From Nonomuraea ceibae (lineage in GTDB: Bacteria; Actinomycetota; Actinomycetes; Streptosporangiales; Streptosporangiaceae), in NCBI RefSeq assembly GCF_019396325.1, contig NZ_JAHKRO010000009.1, positions 1-64,000 of the forward strand: 64,000 nucleotides of DNA, given 5' to 3'. The position numbers were made by a program, and so were the translations under genes. Under the pieces are notes generated by a model. It made no database searches. It was not told where the DNA came from and saw only the letters and a list, made by a program, of their open reading frames with translations. Shown in pieces: positions 55,440-64,000 of the stretch (position 1 is the first letter of the stretch; the number at the start of each line of letters is the position of its first letter).

Positions 55440-56246
55440 CTACATTGTAAAGGCGCGGCCCGGGGTGTACCCGAGCGCCCGCCGGAACGCGTCGATGAAC
55501 GCGCTGGCCGACGCCCAGCCGCACCGGTGCGCCACGGTTGTGACGCTCACCCCGTCGGCGAGCAGCAGCAGCGCGTGGTGCAGCCGGAGCTGGGTGCGCC
55601 ACTGCGGGAACGTCATGCCCAGCTCGGCCCGGAACAGCCGGGCCAGCGTCCGGTCGCTGGTGCCTGCGTGGGCGGCGAGCCTGGCCAGCGTCCGGTTGTC
55701 GGCCGGGTCGGCGTGCAGCGCCGCGCACACGGCCGCCAGCCGCGCGTCACGCGGGGTCGGCAGGTGGAACGGCTGCTCGGGCGCCCGCCGGAGCTGATCG
55801 ACCAGCACGGCCAGCAATCTCGCCCGCTCCCCTCCTGCCGTGAAGCCTCCTGCCGTGAAGCCTTTGTCCGCGGGGCCTTCGTCCGCGGTGTCCCCGGTCG
55901 CGGCGGCGTCGTCGTCCGGCAGGTCGGTGTAGGCGATGATCAGCTCGCGCAGCAGCGGCCCGACCGCGAGCACGGCGGGGCGCGTCAGGCCGGGCGGGTT
56001 GCCGGTGAGCCCGATCAGCCGCAGGTCCGTGCTGCCGTGAGCGCGGTGCTCGTGGACGGTCCCGGCCGGGATCCAGATCGCCCGGTTGGCCGGGGCGACC
56101 CAGGTGCCGGCGTCGGTGGTGACCGACAGGACGCCGTGGCGCGCGTACACGATCTGGTGGGTGTCGTGCCGGTGGGCGTCGATGCCCGCGCCGGCCGCGA
56201 GCGGGCGGATGCCGGTGGGCGCACGCGACAGATGGCGGATTTTCAT
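55440..56246 (-). CDS. AraC-family regulator divergent from an Fsr-type MFS gene
   Basis: 268 aa. Cupin N-terminal domain (HRHDTHQIVYARHGVLSV, about residues 26-43) and the C-terminal AraC HTH pair (LARLAAHAGTSDRTLARLF; VAHRCGWASASAFIDAFRRALG). A small internal duplication in the linker (GFTAGGFTAGG; nt about 55830-55870) shows a recent tandem expansion. ATG 56246 diverges from the MFS gene at 56311, only 64 bp apart, so it likely controls that transporter. Confidence 0.87.
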   Translation of the reverse strand: MKIRHLSRAPTGIRPLAAGAGIDAHRHDTHQIVYARHGVLSVTTDAGTWVAPANRAIWIPAGTVHEHRAHGSTDLRLIGLTGNPPGLTRPAVLAVGPLLRELIIAYTDLPDDDAAATGDTADEGPADKGFTAGGFTAGGERARLLAVLVDQLRRAPEQPFHLPTPRDARLAAVCAALHADPADNRTLARLAAHAGTSDRTLARLFRAELGMTFPQWRTQLRLHHALLLLADGVSVTTVAHRCGWASASAFIDAFRRALGYTPGRAFTM

Positions 56247-56310
56247 GACTGATTGGCATTTTATCGGAAGCGGGCCACGACCGCCCGGCGGCACGATCGG
56301 GGGCGTGCGG

Positions 56311-57462
56311 GTGAACAGGGTCGCGGTGCTGGCCGCCGGGCATGCGGGCGTGGACGTGTATCAGGGCGCGGTTCCGGCGATGGTGCCGTTCCTGGTGGCC
56401 GAGCGGGGTTACGGGTACGTGGCCGCGTCGGGGGTGGTGCTGGCGGCGACGCTGCTGTCGTCGATCGTGCAGCCGGTGTTCGGGGCGCTGACGGACCGGT
56501 GGCGGATGCCGTGGCTGATCCCGGTCAGCATGACGACGGCAGGGCTCGGCGTGGCGTTGAGCGGGGTGTCGGAGTCGTACCCGCTGACGTGGCTGGCGGT
56601 GGCGCTGTCGGGGCTGGGGGTGGCGGCCTACCATCCGGAGTCGGCGCGGCTGGCGCGGATCGCCAGCGAGGGCAGCGACGTGCGGATGAGCTGGTTCTCG
56701 CTGGGCGGCACGCTGGGGTTCGCCTCGGCGCCGATCCTGGTGACGCCGCTGCTGGCGGCGGGCGGGCTGGCGGCGTCGCCGTTCCTGGTGGTGCCGGGCG
56801 TGGCCGGGGCGGTGCTGACGCTGGTGGTGATGCGCTCGCTGGCGGGGCCGGGGGAGCGGGGGCGCGCGGCCGGGCCGGCGCGGGGGCGTGACGACTGGCC
56901 GTCGTTCGCCCGGCTGACGCTGGTGATCGTGTTCCGGTCGGTGGTGTACGTGGGGCTGAGCGCGTTCGTGGCCCTGTACCTGGGGGGCGGGGCGGCGGGC
57001 GCGGTGGCGCTGTTCGTGCTGTTCGCGGGCGGCGCGGTGGGCACGGTGCTGGGCGGCAGGCTGGCGGCGCGGATGGGGCGGGTGCGGGCGATGCGGCTCG
57101 CGTACGCGCTGAGCGTCCCGGCGGTGGCGGGCGTGGTGCTGGCGCCCGGACCGGCCGCGTACGTGTTCGTGGCGGCGGCGTCGATCACCCTGTACGCGCC
57201 CTTCTCTCTGCACGTGACGCTGGGCCAGGACTTCCTGCCGCGCCGCGTGGGCACGGCGAGCGGGGTGACGCTGGGGCTGGCGGTGAGCGTCGGCGGGCTG
57301 GCGAGCCCGCTGGTGGGGGCGGTGGCGGAGGCGACGTCGCTGCGGCTGGCGCTGGGCTGCCTGATCGCGTTCCCGGTGCTGGCGTGGCTGCTGTCGCTCA
57401 CGCTGGCCGAGCCGGTCCGGGCCGACGCCCCTGCCGGCGCCCCTGCCGCCGGTCAGCGCTGA
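56311..57462 (+). CDS. MFS efflux protein, fosmidomycin-resistance (Fsr) type
   Basis: 383 aa, about twelve membrane segments. AAGHAGVDVYQGAVPAMVPFL at the N-terminus and the AAYHPESARLAR motif (Fsr family GxAAYHPEG) near residue 110 identify the fosmidomycin-resistance-protein subgroup of MFS. GTG 56311 has GGGGG seven nt upstream; GTG 56305 or ATG 56245 (which would overlap the regulator's start on the other strand) are alternatives. Ends 5 bp from the convergent ligase gene. Confidence 0.88.
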   Translation: MNRVAVLAAGHAGVDVYQGAVPAMVPFLVAERGYGYVAASGVVLAATLLSSIVQPVFGALTDRWRMPWLIPVSMTTAGLGVALSGVSESYPLTWLAVALSGLGVAAYHPESARLARIASEGSDVRMSWFSLGGTLGFASAPILVTPLLAAGGLAASPFLVVPGVAGAVLTLVVMRSLAGPGERGRAAGPARGRDDWPSFARLTLVIVFRSVVYVGLSAFVALYLGGGAAGAVALFVLFAGGAVGTVLGGRLAARMGRVRAMRLAYALSVPAVAGVVLAPGPAAYVFVAAASITLYAPFSLHVTLGQDFLPRRVGTASGVTLGLAVSVGGLASPLVGAVAEATSLRLALGCLIAFPVLAWLLSLTLAEPVRADAPAGAPAAGQR

Positions 57463-57466
57463 CCGG

Positions 57467-58480
57467 TCAGCCTGTCGCGGACGCGCCCGGGCTCTCGCCG
57501 CCGGGCGCGCGGACCTCACGGGGCTCGCGGTCGGGGCGCAGACCGCGCCAGGACGGGTGGCGCAGCCGGTTGTCGCCGGTCATCTCGGCGTACTGCACCT
57601 CGCCGACCAGGACGGGGCTGACCCAGTGCGCGTCGCGGGCGTGCTCGCGCGGGACGGGCTCGTCGAAGGGCGGGTCGGGCCGTTCCAGCGGGGCGAGCCT
57701 GCGGTGCAGGTCGCGGAGCATGGCCTGGGTGAAGCCGGTGCCGACGTGCCCGACGAACAGCAGTCTGCCGCCGTCGTCGTAGGAGCCGAGCAGCAGCGAC
57801 CCGATTGTCCCGGCCCGGCGGCCGGCGCTCGGCTTCCAGCCGCCGACGACGACCTCGACGGCGCTGACGTTCTTGACCTTGGTCCACTCGGCGGTGCGCC
57901 GGCCGGGCCGGTAGGGGGAGGTGAGCCGTTTGCACACGACGCCTTCGAGGCCGAGGCGGCGGGAGGAGGCGAAGGCGTCCTCGGCGTGGTCGTGGAACCA
58001 GACCGGGACCTGCCAGCGGAAGCCGGGCGTGAGCGTGCTCTCCAGCAGGTCGCGCCGGGCGGTGTAGGGGAGGGCGATGGCGGGGTCGTCGCCGAGGTGC
58101 AGGATGTCGAAGGCCAGGAACGTGACGGGGACGGTGCGGGCGAGCTCGGCGACGCTCAGCGGGTTGCGCTGGTGCATGCGCGGCTGCAGGGCGCCGAAGC
58201 TGGGCCTGCCCGCCTCGTCGAAGGCGACGATCTCGCCGTCGACCACGGCGGGCCGGCCGCCGGTGGCCCCGGCCATGAGCTGGAGCTCGGGGTAGGCGGC
58301 GGTGATGTCCTTGGCGTTGCGCGACATGAGGCGGACGGCGCCGCCGTCGACGTAGGCGAGGGCGCGGACGCCGTCCCACTTCATCTCGACGGCCCAGTCG
58401 TCCTCGTCGGTGGTGGGCAGGGAACCGAGCTGGGCGAGCATCGGCGCGTAGGTGGGCAGCGGCGCCATGCACCCAGGCAT
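57467..58480 (-). CDS. ATP-dependent DNA ligase, LigD ligase-domain type
   Basis: 337 aa. Nucleotidyltransferase motif I EMKWDGVRA with the AMP-accepting Lys34, later motifs DGEIVAFDEAG, EGVVCKR and WTKVKN, then an OB-fold domain (about residues 215-310). This is the stand-alone ligase domain of the LigD/NHEJ type (no polymerase or phosphoesterase domain), of which actinobacteria often carry several. ATG 58480 or the in-frame ATG 58468. Confidence 0.88.
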   Translation of the reverse strand: MPGCMAPLPTYAPMLAQLGSLPTTDEDDWAVEMKWDGVRALAYVDGGAVRLMSRNAKDITAAYPELQLMAGATGGRPAVVDGEIVAFDEAGRPSFGALQPRMHQRNPLSVAELARTVPVTFLAFDILHLGDDPAIALPYTARRDLLESTLTPGFRWQVPVWFHDHAEDAFASSRRLGLEGVVCKRLTSPYRPGRRTAEWTKVKNVSAVEVVVGGWKPSAGRRAGTIGSLLLGSYDDGGRLLFVGHVGTGFTQAMLRDLHRRLAPLERPDPPFDEPVPREHARDAHWVSPVLVGEVQYAEMTGDNRLRHPSWRGLRPDREPREVRAPGGESPGASATG

Positions 58481-58526
58481 ACCCCGGCGCGCGCGCCGCC
58501 AGTGATCGCCGGGGGTTTACAGATGG

Positions 58527-58721
58527 TCAAGCCACGGGGTCGGGCTTCTCCTCGACGAGCTGGGCCAGGTCGACGCCGTGCCGGCCGAGCTCGTCGACGG
58601 ACGAGCAGTAGCCCTGGAGGTAGGCGCGCCCGCCGACCTGGTGAGAGACCCGGAGCACCGGCCGGTCGCCGAGCACGATGGCCTCGACGACGACGCCGTC
58701 GGGCCCACGCCAGATTCCCAT
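58527..58721 (-). CDS. Small conserved actinobacterial protein (64 aa)
   Basis: ATG 58721 opens MGIWRGPDGVVVEAIVLGDR... and ends LAQLVEEKPDPVA. It resembles short proteins I recall near the his genes of Streptomyces, with the pattern WRGP-G-VVVE, G-YLQGYC and D-LAQLVE. It has one central Cys, no membrane segment and no assigned function. It diverges from hisD. Start supported by this pattern, not by a clear ribosome binding site. Confidence 0.65.
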   Translation of the reverse strand: MGIWRGPDGVVVEAIVLGDRPVLRVSHQVGGRAYLQGYCSSVDELGRHGVDLAQLVEEKPDPVA

Positions 58722-59091
58722 GCGGGCAAGCGTACGGGAGGGAACATAAAGGACAAGTAATGTCAAAGTACGTTTCAAGTGTCCCGGGCCAGGGAAAAAC
58801 CCTGGCCAAACCGTGGACGTGTTTGCCCGCGACCCCGCCGGGCAGCACCCGGCCCAAGCTTCACCCCAGCCGTGGATCCACCGCCCACGGCGCCCCGCAC
58901 TGGCGCTCGGCCCGGGCCAGGGCGGAAACGGTCGTGAGGTCGCGTGCCCCCGTCGCGACCTCACGACCGGGCCACCCGCGTCACCCCTGTGCCACCCCCG
59001 TGCCGCCACTGTCCCGTCCCCGTCGCGCCACGCGACTGTCCGTAGTGTGGACAGATCCGGATCCGGGGATCGGACTCCGTAGACTGTCAGG
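58722..59091. promoter_or_regulatory. Non-coding hisD upstream region with hairpin
   Basis: 370 nt without a convincing gene. Just upstream of the small gene is an AT-rich stretch (58742-58780). It is followed by a perfect inverted repeat GGCCAGGG-AAAAA-CCCTGGCC (58787-58807). The remainder up to the hisD GTG is GC-rich and I see no clear promoter hexamers or leader peptide with His codons, so his attenuation of the enteric type is not supported. Confidence 0.5.
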
Positions 59092-60399
59092 GTGATTTCC
59101 CGTATCGACATGCGCGGTTCCCTGCCGGCGAACCTGCGCGACGTGCTGCCCCGCGCCGAGCTCGACGTCGAGGCCGCCCTGGAGAAGGTGCGGCCCATCT
59201 GCGAGGACGTGCGCCATCGCGGGGCGGCAGCCGTACGGGAGCTGACCGCCAGGTTCGACGGAGTCGAGATCGCCACCACCCGCGTCCCCGCCGAGGCCAT
59301 CGCCCGCGCGCTGGACGAGCTGGACCCCGCGGTCCGGGCGGCGCTGGAGGAGTCGATCAGGCGGGCCAGGCTCGTCCACCGCGACCAGCGGCGCAGCGAC
59401 GTCACCACCGAGGTCGTGCCCGGCGGCACCGTCACCGAGCGGTGGGTGCCCGTCGACCGGGTCGGCCTCTACGTCCCCGGCGGACGCGCCGTCTACCCGT
59501 CGAGCGTGGTCATGAACGTCGTGCCCGCGCAGGAGGCCGGGGTGGCCTCGCTGGCCGTCACCAGCCCCGCCCAGAAGGAGCACGACGGCCTGCCGCACCC
59601 GACGATCCTGGCCGCGTGCGCGCTGCTCGGCGTCGACGAGGTCTACTCGGCGGGCGGCGCCCAGGCCGTGGCCATGTTCGCCTACGGCACCGAGGAGTGC
59701 GAGCCCGCCACCATGGTCACCGGGCCCGGCAACATCTGGGTCGCCGCGGCCAAGCGGCTGCTCAAGGGCCGCATCGGCATCGACTCCGAGGCCGGCCCCA
59801 CCGAGATCGCGATCCTGGCCGACGAGACGGCCGACCCCGTCCACGTGGCGGCCGACCTGATCAGCCAGGCCGAGCACGACGTGATCGCCGCCGCCGTCCT
59901 GGTCACCACCAGCCCCGAGCTCGCCGACGCGGTCGAGAAGGAGCTGCCCGGCCAGGTGGCGGCCACCCGCCACTCCGAGCGCATCACCGAGGCGCTGGCC
60001 GGCCGCCAGTCGGGCATCGTGCTCGTCGACAGCCTCGACGACGGGCTCAAGGTCGTCGACGCCTACGCCGCCGAGCACCTGGAGATCCACACCGCCGACG
60101 CCGCCGCGGTGGCCGCCCGGGTGCGCAACGCCGGCGCGATCTTCGTCGGCCCCTGGTCGCCGGTCTCGCTCGGCGACTACCTCGCCGGGTCCAACCACGT
60201 GCTGCCCACCGGCGGCTGCGCCTGCCACTCCAGCGGCCTGTCGGTGCAGTCGTTCCTGCGCGGCATCCACGTCGTCGACTACACCCGCGAGGCGCTGGCC
60301 GGCGCGGCCGCGCACGTGTCGGTGCTGGCCGACGCCGAGGACCTGCCCGCGCACGGCGCCGCCGTGCGCGCCCGCTTCGACGGGCAGGTGCCGTCGTGA
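59092..60399 (+). CDS. hisD: Histidinol dehydrogenase
   Basis: Zn-dependent enzyme catalysing the last two steps of histidine synthesis (histidinol to histidine). 435 aa. Motifs: [16 protein letters not shown] near residue 125, [16 protein letters not shown] near 210, SQAEHD with metal/catalytic Gln-His near 260, and EHLEIHT near 325. GTG 59092. Its TGA overlaps the hisC GTG (60396-60399), starting a chain of coupled his genes. Confidence 0.95.
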   Translation: MISRIDMRGSLPANLRDVLPRAELDVEAALEKVRPICEDVRHRGAAAVRELTARFDGVEIATTRVPAEAIARALDELDPAVRAALEESIRRARLVHRDQRRSDVTTEVVPGGTVTERWVPVDRVGLYVPGGRAVYPSSVVMNVVPAQEAGVASLAVTSPAQKEHDGLPHPTILAACALLGVDEVYSAGGAQAVAMFAYGTEECEPATMVTGPGNIWVAAAKRLLKGRIGIDSEAGPTEIAILADETADPVHVAADLISQAEHDVIAAAVLVTTSPELADAVEKELPGQVAATRHSERITEALAGRQSGIVLVDSLDDGLKVVDAYAAEHLEIHTADAAAVAARVRNAGAIFVGPWSPVSLGDYLAGSNHVLPTGGCACHSSGLSVQSFLRGIHVVDYTREALAGAAAHVSVLADAEDLPAHGAAVRARFDGQVPS

Positions 60400-61466
60400 A
60401 CCTCTCCGACCTGCCCATCCGCGACGACCTGCGCGGCAAGTCGCCCTACGGCGCGCCGCAGATCGACGTCCCGGTCCGGCTCAACACCAACGAGAACCCC
60501 TACCCGCCCTCTCCCGAGCTGGTCGCCGACCTGGCCGAGGAGGTCGGGCGGGTGGCGGGCGGCCTCAACCGCTACCCCGACCGCGACGCCGTCGAGCTGC
60601 GCGCCGGGCTGGCCGCCTACCTGGGCCACGGCCTGACCACCGAGCAGGTGTGGGCGGCCAACGGCTCCAACGAGATCATCCAGCAGATCCTCCAGGCGTT
60701 CGGCGGCCACGGCCGCACCGCGCTCGGCTTCGAGCCGTCCTACTCGATGCACCCGATCATCACGACCGGCACCAACACCGAGTGGATCAGGGCGGCGCGC
60801 GAGGACGACTTCTCGCTCGACCCTGGCAAGGCCGTCGCGGCGATCGGCGAGCACCGGCCCGACGTCGTCTTCCTGGCCTCGCCCAACAACCCGACCGGCA
60901 CCGCGCAGCCGCTGGCGGTGATCGAGGCGATCCTGGAGGCCGCCCCCGGCATGGTGGTGGTCGACGAGGCCTACGCCGAGTTCGCCCGCGAGGGCACGCC
61001 GTCGGCGCTCACCCTGCTGCCGCGTCACCCCCGGCTGATCGTCACCCGGACGATGTCCAAGGCGTTCGCCATGGCGGGCACCCGGCTCGGCTACCTGGCC
61101 GCCCACCCGGCCGTGGTGGAGGCGCTGCTGCTGGTGCGGCTGCCGTACCATCTGTCGGCGCTCACGCAGACGGCGGCGCGGGTGGCGCTGCGGCACCGGG
61201 CCGAGCTGCTCGGCACCGTCGACGCGCTGCGCCGCGAGCGTGACGACACGGTGGCGTGGCTGCGGTCCAAGGGGCTGGCGGTCGCCGACTCCGACGCCAA
61301 CTTCGTGCTGTTCGGGCGCTTCCCCGACCGGCGCGCGGTGTGGGAGGGGCTGCTGGCCCGGGGCGTGCTCATCCGTGAGGTGGGCCCGCCACAATGGCTT
61401 CGGGTGTCGATCGGCACCGGCGAGGAGATGGCGGCCTTCCGCGCCGCCCTGGAGGGAGTCCTGTGA
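60396..61466 (+). CDS. hisC: Histidinol-phosphate aminotransferase
   Basis: PLP enzyme converting imidazole-acetol phosphate to histidinol phosphate. 356 aa fold-type I aminotransferase with [11 protein letters not shown] near residue 29, NNPTGTAQP near 160, and the PLP Lys in [15 protein letters not shown] near 220. GTG 60396 overlaps the hisD stop and the stop overlaps the hisB GTG. Confidence 0.95.
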   Translation: MNLSDLPIRDDLRGKSPYGAPQIDVPVRLNTNENPYPPSPELVADLAEEVGRVAGGLNRYPDRDAVELRAGLAAYLGHGLTTEQVWAANGSNEIIQQILQAFGGHGRTALGFEPSYSMHPIITTGTNTEWIRAAREDDFSLDPGKAVAAIGEHRPDVVFLASPNNPTGTAQPLAVIEAILEAAPGMVVVDEAYAEFAREGTPSALTLLPRHPRLIVTRTMSKAFAMAGTRLGYLAAHPAVVEALLLVRLPYHLSALTQTAARVALRHRAELLGTVDALRRERDDTVAWLRSKGLAVADSDANFVLFGRFPDRRAVWEGLLARGVLIREVGPPQWLRVSIGTGEEMAAFRAALEGVL

Positions 61467-62056
61467 GTCGCGTAGGCCGCGTCGAGCGTACGACGAAGGA
61501 GACGTCGGTCCTGGTCGAGGTGGGTCTCGACGGCACCGGCACGGTGGACGTGTCGACCGGGGTCGGCTTCTACGACCACATGCTGGCCCAGCTGGGCAAG
61601 CACGGGCTGTTCGACCTGACGGTCAAGACCGAGGGCGACCTGCACATCGACTCCCACCACACGATCGAGGACACCGCGCTGGCCCTGGGGGCGGCGTTCC
61701 GCGAGGCGCTGGGCGACAAGTCGGGCATCAGGCGGTTCGGCAATGCGTCGTGCCCGCTCGACGAGTCGCTCGCCGAGGTCACCGTCGACCTGTCCGGCCG
61801 CCCCTACCTGGTGCACTCCGAGCCCGAGGGCATGGCGCCGATGATCGGGCCCGACTACGACACGACCATGACCCGCCACATCCTGGAGTCGTTCGTCGCC
61901 CAGGCGGCGATCTGCCTGCACGTGCGCGTCCCCTACGGGCGCAACGCGCACCACATCGTCGAGGCCCAGTTCAAGGCGCTGGCCAGGGCCCTGCGGGCCG
62001 CCTCCGAGCGCGACCCGCGCGCCACCGGCGTGCCCAGCACCAAGGGCGTGCTGTGA
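61463..62056 (+). CDS. hisB: Imidazoleglycerol-phosphate dehydratase
   Basis: 197 aa monofunctional HisB (no phosphatase domain, as usual in actinobacteria). Metal-binding repeats: GVGFYDHML and [14 protein letters not shown] near residues 32-75, [17 protein letters not shown] near 165-180. GTG 61463 overlaps the hisC stop (GTGA). Its stop in turn overlaps the GTG of a small membrane protein gene. Confidence 0.94.
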   Translation: MSRVGRVERTTKETSVLVEVGLDGTGTVDVSTGVGFYDHMLAQLGKHGLFDLTVKTEGDLHIDSHHTIEDTALALGAAFREALGDKSGIRRFGNASCPLDESLAEVTVDLSGRPYLVHSEPEGMAPMIGPDYDTTMTRHILESFVAQAAICLHVRVPYGRNAHHIVEAQFKALARALRAASERDPRATGVPSTKGVL

Positions 62057-62208
62057 CCGGCAACGTGATCGCCGTCGTCATGGTGTTCCTCGGCATGTTC
62101 CTGGTCGGCGGCGTGGTCTCGCTGTACAAGCAGGGGCTCAAGATCGGCGCCGCGATCTGCGGCGTCGGCGCCGCCATGGCGATCACCGCGGGGGTGATGT
62201 GGTGGTGA
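62053..62208 (+). CDS. Small two-helix membrane protein in the his operon (51 aa)
   Basis: GTG 62053 overlaps the hisB stop; product of 51 aa with two hydrophobic stretches ([20 protein letters not shown], about residues 5-24, and [21 protein letters not shown]) separated by a YKQGLK loop. Its stop overlaps the hisH GTG (GTGA at 62205-62208), so it is translated in line with hisB and hisH. Small proteins occupy this place in related actinobacteria, but no function is known to me. Confidence 0.8.
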   Translation: MTGNVIAVVMVFLGMFLVGGVVSLYKQGLKIGAAICGVGAAMAITAGVMWW

Positions 62209-62837
62209 GCCGCGTCGTCGTGCTCGACTACGGGTCGGGCAACCTGCGCTCGGCCGAGCGTGCGCTGGCCAGGGTCGGCGCCGACGTCACGGTCACCGCC
62301 GACTTCGACGCCGCGCTGGAGGCCGACGGCCTCGTCGTGCCCGGCGTCGGCGCGTTCGCCGCCTGCATGGCCGGGCTCAAGGGCGTGCGCGGCGAGCAGA
62401 TCATCGGCAGGCGGCTGGCCGGCGGCCGGCCCGTGCTCGGCATCTGCGTCGGCATGCAGATCCTGTTCGCCCGCGGCGTCGAGCACGGCGTGGAGACCGA
62501 GGGCTGCGGCGAGTGGCCCGGCGCGGTCGAGCGCCTGGAGGCGCCGGTGCTGCCCCACATGGGCTGGAACACCGTCAAGGCCCCCCAGGGCAGCGTGCTG
62601 TTCGCCGGCCTCGACGCCGCCACCCGCTTCTACTTCGTGCACTCCTACGGCGTGCGCGAGTGGGAGCTGCGACCCGGCGACGGGTTCGCCGAGCCGGTGG
62701 TGACCTGGGCCGAGCACGGCGTGCCGTTCGTCGCCGCCGTCGAGAACGGCCCGCTCATGGCCACCCAGTTCCACCCGGAGAAGTCCGGCGACGCCGGGGC
62801 CGCGCTGCTGGCCAACTGGCTCGGCACCCTTGAGTAA
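62205..62837 (+). CDS. hisH: Imidazole glycerol phosphate synthase, glutaminase subunit
   Basis: 210 aa class I glutamine amidotransferase supplying ammonia to HisF. Nucleophile Cys in [11 protein letters not shown] (about residue 81), His and Glu in QFHPEKSG (about 190). Three consecutive GTG codons (62199, 62202, 62205) are possible starts; I chose 62205 because it forms the GTGA overlap seen at the other his junctions. HisF is not in the visible window and would be expected downstream. Confidence 0.93.
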   Translation: MSRVVVLDYGSGNLRSAERALARVGADVTVTADFDAALEADGLVVPGVGAFAACMAGLKGVRGEQIIGRRLAGGRPVLGICVGMQILFARGVEHGVETEGCGEWPGAVERLEAPVLPHMGWNTVKAPQGSVLFAGLDAATRFYFVHSYGVREWELRPGDGFAEPVVTWAEHGVPFVAAVENGPLMATQFHPEKSGDAGAALLANWLGTLE

Positions 62838-63159
62838 GGAGCGGGCGCGCCGCCGCGCCGAGCGTGAGGCCGAACGGGCCCGGGCCATGCGGATCAACGA
62901 GGAGCGCCAGGCCCGCCGGGCGCGCCGCCGCGCCCGCCTGACCCGGCTCGTCCCACGCCCGGTGCGGGTGGCCCGCCAGGGCGGCCTGCTCGCCCGCCGC
63001 CACCGCGCGCAGAACGCGGTCGTCGCGCTCGCTTTCCTGCTCGTCCAGGCGCTCGCCTGGCTGCTGTGGGGCTCGCCGTTGCTGAGCTTCGGCGTCCTCG
63101 TCTTCTCACTGCTGCTCTTTCCCGTGCTCGTGACCCTCGCTTTCGACCGGAGGACCTGA
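62830..63159 (+). CDS. Basic small membrane protein between hisH and hisA (109 aa)
   Basis: TTG 62830 overlaps the hisH stop. The first 60 residues are extremely Arg-rich ([18 protein letters not shown]...), followed by two membrane segments (about residues 64-82 and 86-104). The ATG of hisA overlaps its TGA (TGATG around 63157). It is held in the his operon but has no assigned function; the highly basic cytoplasmic part could bind nucleic acid or acidic lipid. Confidence 0.75.
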   Translation: MSKERARRRAEREAERARAMRINEERQARRARRRARLTRLVPRPVRVARQGGLLARRHRAQNAVVALAFLLVQALAWLLWGSPLLSFGVLVFSLLLFPVLVTLAFDRRT

Positions 63160-63881
63160 TGTCGCTCGTTTTGCTCCCCGCCGTGGACGTGGCCGACGGC
63201 CAGGCCGTACGCCTCGTCCAGGGTGAGGCCGGCACCGAGACCGGCTACGGCGAGCCGCTGGCCGCCGCGCTGGCCTGGCAGGAGGCGGGCGCCGAGTGGA
63301 TCCATCTGGTCGACCTCGACGCCGCGTTCGGCCGGGGCTCCAACCGTGAGCTGATCACCGACCTGATCGGCCGGCTGGACGTGAACGTGGAGCTGTCCGG
63401 CGGCATCCGCGACGACGCCTCGCTCGCCGCGGCGCTGGCGACCGGCTGCCGCCGCGTCAACATCGGCACGGCCGCGCTGGAGAACCCCGAGTGGTGCCGC
63501 CGGATCATCGCCGAGCACGGCGACAAGATCGCGGTCGGCCTGGACGTGCGCGGCACCACGCTCGCCGCCCGGGGCTGGACCGAGGACGCCGGCGACCTGT
63601 GGGAGGTGCTGGAGCGGCTGGAGGCCGACGGCTGCCAGCGCTACGTGGTCACCGACGTCACCAAGGACGGCACCCTGCGCGGCCCCAACCTCGACCTGCT
63701 GCGGGAGGTGTGCTCGCGCACCGACAAACCCGTCGTGGCCAGCGGCGGAGTCTCGTCTCTCGACGATCTGGTGGCACTGTCTTCTCTCGTTCCCGTCGGC
63801 GTGGAAGGTGCCATCGTGGGCAGGGCCCTGTACGCCCGGGCGTTCACGCTGGAAAGCGCGCTGGCCGCGGTGGGCGAGTAG
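63159..63881 (+). CDS. hisA: Bifunctional HisA/TrpF isomerase PriA
   Basis: 240 aa TIM barrel. Catalytic Asp pair in [15 protein letters not shown] (about residue 10) and [12 protein letters not shown] (about 170), with phosphate-binding SGGIRDD and [11 protein letters not shown]. In actinobacteria the HisA ortholog PriA often also does phosphoribosylanthranilate isomerisation because trpF is lacking; that second activity is inferred from the group, not from a residue I can prove. GGAGG lies eight nt before ATG 63159. Confidence 0.92.
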   Translation: MSLVLLPAVDVADGQAVRLVQGEAGTETGYGEPLAAALAWQEAGAEWIHLVDLDAAFGRGSNRELITDLIGRLDVNVELSGGIRDDASLAAALATGCRRVNIGTAALENPEWCRRIIAEHGDKIAVGLDVRGTTLAARGWTEDAGDLWEVLERLEADGCQRYVVTDVTKDGTLRGPNLDLLREVCSRTDKPVVASGGVSSLDDLVALSSLVPVGVEGAIVGRALYARAFTLESALAAVGE

Positions 63882-63901
63882 TGACGCCGGGAGGGGGCGT
63901 G

Positions 63902-64000
63902 ATGGGCACCATGAGCATGGAAAGCACCGGCATGCGGGTGTTCTCCGGAGGCGTCTGGGAGGAGAAGTACGGTTACGCGCGCGCGGTGGTCGTGGGCAAC
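63902..64000 (+). CDS. RidA-family protein, 3' truncated by window end
   Basis: ATG 63902 (GGAGGGGG upstream; GTG 63899 in frame) starts MGTMSMESTGMRVFSGGVWE and continues to the last base as EEKYGYARAVVVGN. The S-G-x3-E-x3-GYARAV pattern is the N-terminus of RidA/YjgF-type enamine deaminases, and such a gene follows hisA in related actinobacteria. Only 33 codons are visible. Confidence 0.75.
   Translation, partial: MGTMSMESTGMRVFSGGVWEEKYGYARAVVVGN

Noticed and set aside
58722-59091. Histidine attenuation leader upstream of hisD
   Set aside because: No short ORF with a run of His codons and no terminator with a T-tract was found there.

Overview
The window is high-GC DNA with GTG/ATG starts, GTGA/ATGA stop-start overlaps and an actinobacterial division and cell-wall (dcw) cluster. 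Gene order (dcw, ylmE-sepF-ylmG-divIVA, ileS-dksA-lspA-rluD, dnaE, hisDCB-H-A) matches the corresponding block of Streptomyces and its relatives. A filamentous actinomycete of the Streptosporangiaceae type (Nonomuraea-like) is my best guess; genus is inference. The first 21 bases match an Illumina adapter at 19 positions, so the left edge is probably a contig end.

Region 1 (1-18057): partial ftsL-like gene, ftsI, murE, murF, mraY, murD, ftsW, murG, murC, ftsQ, ftsZ, ylmE, sepF, ylmG, divIVA, all on +. It encodes lipid II synthesis and export plus septum and polar-growth proteins. FtsI has a long Arg/Gly/Asp-rich N-terminal tail, the FtsZ linker is a Pro/Glu/Arg repeat, and the ylmD gene usually found between ftsZ and ylmE is absent.

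Region 2 (18058-28301): an unusual 753-residue membrane protein with two copies of a Cys/His motif at either end of a disordered core, an MBL-fold hydrolase, a TetR/hydrolase pair, then ileS with a T-box leader (minus strand) and dksA-like, lspA and rluD (plus strand).

Region 3 (28306-36601): an apparent six-gene minus-strand operon (two related Ser/Thr kinases with a shared extracellular domain, an AraC regulator, azlC, azlD, a third kinase). Divergent from it is a gene fusing a DAHP-synthase-like barrel that lacks catalytic residues to a chorismate mutase, preceded by an 18-codon Tyr/Phe-containing leader ORF and a strong intrinsic terminator.

Region 4 (36618-58721): mixed genes: SGNH hydrolase, SDR divergent from an ECF41-type sigma factor, amino acid permease, dnaE, small enzymes, amidase, a MurA paralogue with Asp in place of the fosfomycin-target Cys next to a class A PBP, a D-aminoacylase/MFS pair, YbaK, an AraC/fosmidomycin-resistance-type MFS pair, and a LigD-like ATP-dependent DNA ligase.

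Region 5 (59092-64000): histidine operon hisD-hisC-hisB-(51-aa membrane protein)-hisH-(109-aa membrane protein)-hisA/priA, then the start of a RidA-like gene. No rRNA, tRNA, CRISPR array, insertion sequence or phage gene was seen.
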